The notes below the pieces were generated by a model. The model did no database searches. It was not told where the DNA came from and saw only the letters and a list, made by a program, of their open reading frames with translations. Made by a program: the position numbers and the translations under genes. Of a stretch of 64,000 bases of DNA, positions 58,210 through 64,000 are shown piece by piece. Position 1 is the first letter of the stretch. Each line of letters starts with the position of its first letter. The stretch comes from Apodemus sylvaticus. Taxonomy: Eukaryota > Chordata > Mammalia > Rodentia > Muridae. The stretch lies in assembly GCF_947179515.1 (NCBI RefSeq), contig NC_067495.1, forward strand, positions 68,652,698 to 68,716,697. The letters run 5' to 3'.

Positions 58210-59467
58210 CTATCTTGCTTTTTCCAGGGTGTAGTTTCCCTCCTTGTATTGGAGTTTTCCTCCTATTATTCTTTTCAGAGCTGGGTTTGTGGAAAGATAT
58301 TGTGTAAATTTGGTTTTGTCATGGAATATCTTGCTTTCTCCATCTATGGTGAATGAGAGTTTTGCTGGGTATAGTAGTCTTGGCTGACATTTGTGTTCTC
58401 TTAGAGTCTGCATGAGATCTGCCCAGGATCTTCTAGCTTTCATGGTCTCTGGTGAGAAGTCTGGTGTGATTCTGATAGGTCTTCCTTTATATGTTACTTG
58501 GCCTTTCTCTCTTACTGCCTTTAATATTTTTTCTTTGTTTAGTGCATTTGGGGTTTTGATTATTATGTGACGGGAGGTATTTCTGCTCAGGTCCAGTCTG
58601 TTTGGAGTTCTGTAGGCTTCTTGTATATTCATAGGCATCTCTCTCTTTAAATTAGGAAAGTTTTCTTCCATAATTTTGTTGAAGATATTTGCTGGCCCTT
58701 TCTGTTGTAAATCTTCACTCTTCACTCTCATCTATACCTATAATCCTTAGGTTTGGTCTTCTCATTGTATCCTGGATTTCCTGGATGTTCTGGGATACAA
58801 GCTTTTTGCATTTTGTATTTTCTTTGACAGTTGAGTCAATGGTTTCTATGGTATCTTCGGCATCTGAGATTCTTTCTTCCATCTCTTTTATTCTGTTGTT
58901 TATATTTGCATCTATGGCCCCTGATTTCTTCTCAAGGTTTTCTATCTCCAAAGTTGTCTCCCTTTGTGATTTCTTAGTTGTTTCTACTTCTGTTTTTTGG
59001 TCCAGGATGGTTTCGCTCAGTTCCATCATTTTTTTGTCTGTGTTTTCCTGTAATTCTTTAAGAGATTTTTGTGTTTCCTCTTTGATGACTTCTGCCTGTT
59101 GACTCAAGTTCTCCTGCATTTCTTTAAGTTTTTTTTGCCTTTCTTCTTTATTGGCTTCTATCTCTTGGGCCTTATTCTCCTGCATTTCTTTAAGTGATTT
59201 TTGTGTTTCCATTATACGGGTTTCTAGCTTATTCATGTTCCTCTGCATTTCTTTAAGAGATTCATTCATGTCCTTTTTGTGTTCTTCTAGCAGCATCATG
59301 AACAGTGATGCTGATTTTAAATCCATGAACAGTGATTTTAAATCCAAATCTTGTTTCTCTGGTGTGTTGGCATAACCAGGACTTGCTGATGTTGGAGAGT
59401 TTGGTTCAGATGCTGCCATATTGCCTAGATTTCTGTTAGTAGCGTTCCTGCGTTTGCCCTTTGCCAT
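58210..59467 (-). pseudogene. L1 ORF1 (RNA-binding chaperone), frameshifted
   Basis: Starts with MAKGKRRNATNRNLGNM. A long coiled coil with about four 22-residue repeats (residues about 67-150) precedes the RRM-like and C-terminal domains (KGRPIRITPDFSPETMKARR, ARRSW, KCQPRLLYP). ORF1p normally forms trimers that coat L1 RNA. A 7-bp tandem duplication at 58714-58727 stops the first frame after 250 codons; the remaining domain reads on in another frame to 58210. A 27/21-bp in-frame duplication lies at 59297-59344. The open part plus remainder, about 415 codons, exceeds the usual 360-370. Confidence 0.93.
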
Positions 59468-60491
59468 CTTGTTCTCTGGAGCTAATTGGTCTTGTCTCTG
59501 GCTGGTGTTTCAGCCTCCTGAGAAGCTCTAGGGCTATTTCTGCACCACTGGAGGGCAGGGTTTCCCCTGTTGCAGATTGCTAATGTGCTTTCCTCCTCTT
59601 GGGTGCCCTTGCAGCCCTAGTGTTCTTTGCCCCAGATAGTGTCTGTGAGCCAGAAGGTGCCCGTTTGCTCCTTCAGGGAGTGCTGAGGCTGTATGCTGCA
59701 GGGACCTTTTCTGCGTGCTGATCTCTATGCTGGGCAGCAGAACTCCCAACCGGGTTGGTGCACACAAGGCTAGCCTAGCTGCTCAGGCCCTGAGTCTAGG
59801 CAAAAGCCTGGCAGGCCAATGTCTGAGCAAAGTTCCCCTCAGCTGTGAGTGTTAATTGGGTCTGTCAGGTGGCTAGGATGGTGGCGTGTGCGCGCTCCCT
59901 GAGAGTGCTGGGAGAGTCTGCTGGGCTAACAACCTCCTGGCCGGGTCAGCACACAGATGGCCCACCGAGCAGCCCAGGGCCTGGGGGCAGTCCAGGGCCT
60001 GACCGTCTGAGACCCCTGCTATGTCCACCTCGGGCTATGCCTGTTAGCTGGTTTGGTTTTGCCTACTAGGTCTCTCTGGCTTCCCGTAGGCAAAATGGAG
60101 GTGGTGCGCGCGTGCGCGTGCGCAGGCGGGGGGAGGGGGGAACCTCCTGGCCGGGTTTGCACCCTGGTGGCCCCCGATCAGCCCAGGGCCTGGGTGCAGG
60201 CCAACGCCCGTCGGGCTTAGACCCCCGCGATGTTGGTCTCGGGTTATATTTGTGTACCTCAGTCTGATTTCTCTGGCGACCGAGAACCAATATGGAGACC
60301 TCGTATCTGACTGGTGGGAGGCAGAGTTCTGGTGTGGCTTCTGTGTGGTGAAAGGTGCCATAAATCCTCTGCTGCTTGCAGCCTGGCTGGCCAGTGATGG
60401 CCAGTGGTCTTGGGCGCAGGGTCTGCCTGGACCCTGTCCGCTTGGTTCTACTGCTGATGGCCCTTCCTCTGGACCAGCCGCTGCTGCTGCC
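59468..60491 (-). promoter_or_regulatory. L1 5' UTR with tandem promoter monomers
   Basis: About 1 kb, GC-rich. AACCTCCTGGCCGGGT occurs at 59931 and 60141 (210 bp apart) and AGCCCAGGGCCTGGG-type blocks at 59970 and 60180. ATGG-containing motifs on the plus strand recur at 59878, 60095 and 60292, giving about two complete monomers and a partial one. The length fits mouse F-type monomers. The stretch nearest ORF1 is non-monomeric. Confidence 0.8.
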
Positions 60492-60506
60492 GAGAATTCA
60501 CATTTT
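60492..60506. repeat. Target-site duplication, 5' side of L1
   Basis: GAGAATTCACATTTT, followed by AAAATATTTA of the original flank. Confidence 0.95.
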
Positions 60507-60509
60507 AAA

Positions 60510-60905
60510 ATATTTATTCAATACTTTCTGTTGCCAGATGTTGTAATAGACCAAAGACATTAAGTGGTAAACAAGATAGTCATTGGTAGGTATTGTGACA
60601 TTGTAAAGATTCCTGGATGCATTATCTTTTCTGATTGCAATTAGGGCCTTATGAATGTTAGGTGAGCTTTCTCAGTGGGACTGTAAGGGCTTGGAGATAA
60701 AAGGACAGCCTCTAAAGCTTTATGATAATTTACTTCTATTTAAATAACAAGAAATGGAAAGAAATCAAAATGAGCCAATAGAAAGGATGAGATGCCAGAA
60801 AGATTCTTAGAAAGGTTCCTATGTATTGTGGACACACTTTGAAGCAAATGGAACATTAATCTAGTACATAATACATTCTGACTTGTAGTACTTGACCGAA
60901 GAACA
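60510..60905. other. Unassigned sequence flanking L1
   Basis: No repeat family or gene recognised in about 400 bp. Confidence 0.4.
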
Positions 60906-60911
60906 CTTTTC

Positions 60912-61055
60912 TGTTTGCATGCTTGTCTTTAGACAGGGCTTCTCAGTGTAGCCTTGCCTGTCTTGAATCTTGCTCTGTAGACCAGGCCAGCCTTGAACTC
61001 CCAAAGAGGTCTTCCTCCCTCTTGAGTGCTATGATTAAATGTACCACCACCTGGT
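60912..61055 (-). mobile_element. B1 SINE, antisense, diverged
   Basis: AGACAGGGCTTCTCAGTGTA to CACCACCTGG. Confidence 0.88.
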
Positions 61056-61117
61056 AAGAACATTTTTCTGGTCGGTGGTTTATTACCACAAATATTTGAT
61101 ATACTTAAACAAACATA

Positions 61118-61283
61118 TATTTTTTTTTCTTTTTTTTTGTTTGGTTTTTTCGAGACAGGGTTTCTCTGTATAGCCCTGGCTGTCCTGGAACTCACTCTAT
61201 AGACCAGGCTGGCCTCGAACTCAGAAATCTACCTGCTTCCCAGAGTGCTGGGAATGCACAGGCATGCGCCACCACCACCAGGC
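61118..61283 (-). mobile_element. B1 SINE, antisense
   Basis: GGTTTTTTCGAGACAGGGTT to CCACCACCACCAGGCT; a short deletion removes part of CCTGCCTCTGCCTCC. Confidence 0.95.
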
Positions 61284-61289
61284 TATATT

Positions 61290-61555
61290 TATTTTTCTAA
61301 CTAATTTCTGTACATGAATCCAGAGTTCCTTATCACTGTTGACACTGGGCCACCTAATTCTCTGTGGTTTGTATATATGTTGGTTGGGAGCTATCACATG
61401 CATATGAGGATATTTTATGGTATCTGTGTCCTCTTCCCACTGGATGTGAAACAAAATTATACCCAGTGTGCGGTCAATAATATCTTTAGGTATTTGTCTA
61501 CTAAGGATAATAAGAACCCTTGCTGGGTCCACTGCTTTCCTATTTGAGATTAGGG
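61290..61555. other. Unassigned stretch between SINEs
   Basis: Part of a 116-codon minus-strand frame (61221-61571) that includes B1 sequence at one end. No family recognised; probably not coding. Confidence 0.35.
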
Positions 61556-61700
61556 AGGTAGACTCAGGCAAGGAGGTAGACTCAGGCAGATATCTGTGAC
61601 CCCACAGGACTGCCTGATCTATATAGTGAGTTCCAGGCCAGGCTCCATCTGGGATACATAGTGAAACCCTGTTTCAAAACAAACAAGTAAGCAAACAAAC
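61555..61700 (+). mobile_element. B4/B1-like SINE with 18-bp repeat
   Basis: GGAGGTAGACTCAGGCA occurs twice (about 61556 and 61574), then GTGAGTTCCAGGCCAGGCTC and a CAAACAAG tail. Confidence 0.6.
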
Positions 61701-61914
61701 AAGATAGCCCCAATTATCTCTATTCTAATATTCAAAATAAACCCTTTGTCTTCACATTTTTTGTTGACAATACTCTACATATGTCATAGTCACTTTCCTT
61801 CAGATAACAGGGATAAGAGAGAGATAATCATGTTTGAAAAGTCAATATAAATTTTCTTACTCTTTGGAATTGTCTTTAGTTAAGACAGTCATTAAGTAGC
61901 CATTTTTTTGGCTG

Positions 61915-62080
61915 GGTGCTGAATAAATTATCTCACTTTAATCCTTACAACAATAATGAGAAGTTGCTATTAAATCTGTATAAGAACAATTTGACATTAG
62001 TGTCCTTAAGCAATTTGTCTAAACTTATACAAGTGGTGGTTATATATGGATTTCAAATCCAGATCACTGACATCAAAATC
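61915..62080 (+). mobile_element. MIR fragment
   Basis: TTATCTCACTTTAATCCTTA, TTAAGCAATTTGTCTAAACT and GGATTTCAAATCCAGATCAC keep the full MIR order. Confidence 0.75.
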
Positions 62081-62317
62081 ACCTACTAATCACCCAGAAC
62101 TTACCTTCCATTCATATCAGTAAGTTGTCAATTACTGTAATTAATTAATTCATAATTCTTCAAGATGAATCTGTTGTAAAGTGAATTTTATTGTCAGCAG
62201 AATGTATCAAAAACATCCCACTCTTCACTTAAATAGAAACTTCATTTTATCAGCCATAATTTTACATTTTTTCACATTTTTCTGGGATAGTACAACGTAG
62301 AGCACAGTGTATACCAT

Positions 62318-62445
62318 GTCACATGTGTGGAGTTTAGGAGGACAACTTTTGCAAGTCCATTTTGTCATTCTACAATGTGGATCCCAGAGACTGAACTTAG
62401 GTTTGGTGATAAACATGTTTGCATGGTAAGCGATCTCACCAGTCC
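62318..62445 (-). mobile_element. B2/B3-type SINE, antisense, diverged
   Basis: GGAGTTTAGGAGGACAACTT to AGCGATCTCACCAGTCC. Confidence 0.6.
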
Positions 62446-62562
62446 AACTGTCAGCTCATGTTTTCATGTCAATGATATAACCTTCCCAGAACACTTAAGT
62501 TACTGGAACAGATACATTGCTAAAACAGAAACAATTGGTTAAAATATTATGCACTTTATGAA

Positions 62563-63170
62563 GGCGGCAGAAGAGGGATTGCCACAAACTCCAGGACAGC
62601 TTGAGTTACAAAATGAGTACCAGCTAGATCCCTATAGCAAGACTCTGTCTCAGTAAATCAAAACAAGCAAACTAGAAATGGAAGGGATTGGTTTCTCATA
62701 CCTGCTAATAAGCCAATGGTGTTATGACCATATAGTTAACACCTCAGGTTTCAATGGCCTTGCTGATCTTTTGTGTAGTCAAAATAAGGTTTGTTATTGT
62801 CACACAATCTAATGGTCCATGTACTAGAATAACTCCAATTCTGAGAATCCTAGAGTCCAGAAACTTAACTCCTGATTCTATCACTAATATCTTAACAGTA
62901 AACAAGTTATTTCTATACTCCCTACATAATAATGAAGGGAGCAGAACACAGGATTTCTAATGCCCTTTACAGCTCTGATATTCCACACAGATCTGGATTG
63001 TAGAAAACCTCTTGGGAAGAACAGAAACAAAAGCTGAGCATAGTAACATGTATCTGTAAGCATAGCATTTGGAGCTGACAGCAGCAGGATCAGGAATTTA
63101 TGTCATCTTCCACTATATGGAGTTAAAGGCTAGCCTGGTCTAAATGAGATCTTGTCTTAAGAAAAGAAAT
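62563..63170 (+). mobile_element. Two B4/B1-like fragments around unassigned DNA
   Basis: B4-like at 62563-62660 (TCCAGGACAGCTTGAGTTAC) and 63025-63165 (AAAGGCTAGCCTGGTCTAAA). The 360 bp between them shows nothing recognisable. Confidence 0.5.
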
Positions 63171-63314
63171 TTTAAAAGAATGAAACAATGTATAGGTATT
63201 ATTAAGGATCAATTTTGTATATGAGGGGAGAGGGTTGCTAAGGACCACTCTCGGGGCTTTGTATATATTAGGTAGGTACATTGCCAGCTTACTTTCTCTC
63301 TCATTTTAAGTGCT

Positions 63315-63486
63315 TTTCAAAAATTTTATGTACATTGGTTTTTTGCCTGCATGCATGTCAGTGTGAGGGTATTGGATCCCTGGAACTGGAGTTATAGGCA
63401 GTTGTGAGCTGCTGTGTGGGTGCTTGGAATTGAACCCAGGTCCTCTAGAAGAGCAGCCAGTGCTCTTAACCATTTCTCCAGGCTTC
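63315..63486 (-). mobile_element. B3 SINE, antisense
   Basis: GGATCCCTGGAACTGGAGTT, GTGCTTGGAATTGAACCCAG and GCCAGTGCTCTTAACCATTT; the head lacks a few bases. Confidence 0.93.
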
Positions 63487-63614
63487 ACTTTGTCTCTTGA
63501 CATAACAACTAACTAGTAGTTCAGTAAGACGAGAACTTCAAAGCTATACATAATCTTGCAAGTGTTGGTTTGTTGAGCTTAGTTGTTAATTTTACTTTTT
63601 TAAAATATTGTTTT

Positions 63615-63755
63615 GAGGCCAGGCGGTGGCACATGCCTTTAATCCCAGCACTTGGGAGGCAGAGGCAGGCAGATTTCTGAGTTCCAGGCCAGCCTGGACT
63701 ACAGAGTGAATTCTAGGACAGACAGGGTTACACCAAGAAAGCCTGTCTCAAAAAA

Positions 63756-63757
<2 letters not shown>
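63615..63757 (+). mobile_element. B1 SINE
   Basis: GAGGCCAGGCGGTGGCACAT to GCCTGTCTCAAAAAACC. Confidence 0.94.
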
Positions 63758-63815
<58 letters not shown>

Positions 63816-63870
63816 TATATATGTATATATACGTATGTATAACAATATATATACATATATATTGTTTTGT
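63758..63870. repeat. (TA)n(CA)n microsatellite at a B1 tail
   Basis: (TA)n at 63758-63802, CACACA, then TA-rich sequence; begins exactly at the B1 A-tail. Confidence 0.95.
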
Positions 63871-63892
63871 TGGGGGTTTTTGAAGCACAGTT

Positions 63893-64000
63893 TTAAAATG
63901 TAACACAGTCTAACCTGGAACCCACTATGTATCCCAGTCTGACCTGGAACTTGTGATCCTTCTGCTTTGACTTCCCAAGAGCTAGGATTACAGTCATGAT
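63893..64000 (-). mobile_element. B1/B4-like SINE, antisense, cut by window end
   Basis: CAGTCTGACCTGGAACTTGT and CAAGAGCTAGGATTACAGTC; diverged. Confidence 0.6.

Larger units (their letters stand above)
54069..60491 (-). mobile_element. Full-length L1 LINE (L1Md/F-like), inactive
   Basis: A 6.4-kb element in standard order on the minus strand: 5' UTR with tandem monomers, ORF1, ORF2, short 3' UTR with G-rich tract, A-tail. GAGAATTCACATTTT is duplicated exactly at 54054-54068 and 60492-60506, and the empty site would have been TTTT/AAAA, the classic L1 endonuclease target. ORF1 is frameshifted and ORF2 has two internal stops, so autonomous movement is very unlikely. It lies about 26 kb upstream of Brwd3, same strand. 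Confidence 0.97.

Noticed and set aside
58689..59102. 137-codon plus-strand ORF
   Set aside because: Antisense shadow of the L1 ORF1 coiled coil, rich in Ser/Phe/Leu as expected from that strand.

Overview
The window is mouse-like nuclear DNA. B1, B2, B3, B4 and RSINE1 SINEs occur on average more than once per kilobase, with Lx and L1Md LINEs, rodent MaLR-type LTRs, URR1 hAT elements and long CA/GA/GGAA microsatellites. That combination is specific to murine rodents. No prokaryotic, organellar or plasmid-like features are present.

The only cellular gene I can support is the 5' end of a gene on the minus strand that I recognise as Brwd3 (bromodomain and WD-repeat protein 3, X-linked in mouse and human). 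Six coding exons splice with consensus GT/AG borders and continuous phase to encode the first 143 residues. Exons 1-4 lie within about 0.9 kb of each other in a CpG island (about 27.4-28.9 kb). Exon 5 (20.0 kb) and exon 6 (19.7 kb) follow a 7.4-kb intron. Everything from 19,651 down to position 1 is intron 6, and the next exon is not in the window. The translated part has a LisH-like helix pair, then the conserved segment that precedes the WD40 repeats in BRWD1, BRWD3 and PHIP.

From 29 to 64 kb, upstream of the promoter, I see no gene, only repeats and unassigned AT-rich DNA. The landmark is a full-length 6.4-kb L1 on the minus strand (54,069-60,491), bounded by a perfect 15-bp target-site duplication at a TTTT/AAAA endonuclease site. 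It keeps 5' UTR monomers of about 207 bp, ORF1 and ORF2. A 7-bp tandem duplication frameshifts ORF1 and two in-frame stops break ORF2, so it looks inactive. Other landmarks are a dismembered old L1 (about 34.97-37.72 kb) filled with B1s and a 216-bp polypurine tract, two solo LTRs (51.8-53.1 kb), two antisense LTRs (41.1-43.2 kb), an older MaLR LTR (32 kb), and three URR1 hAT copies.

I found no evidence for an undescribed multi-gene system. The most checkable observations are the compact Brwd3 head with a 30-nt microexon, a possible six-codon uORF, an RFX-like site at the island edge, and the structure and lesions of the L1. Subfamily names for old SINEs and LINEs come from memory of consensus sequences, without alignment, so their edges are good to about 10-30 bp.
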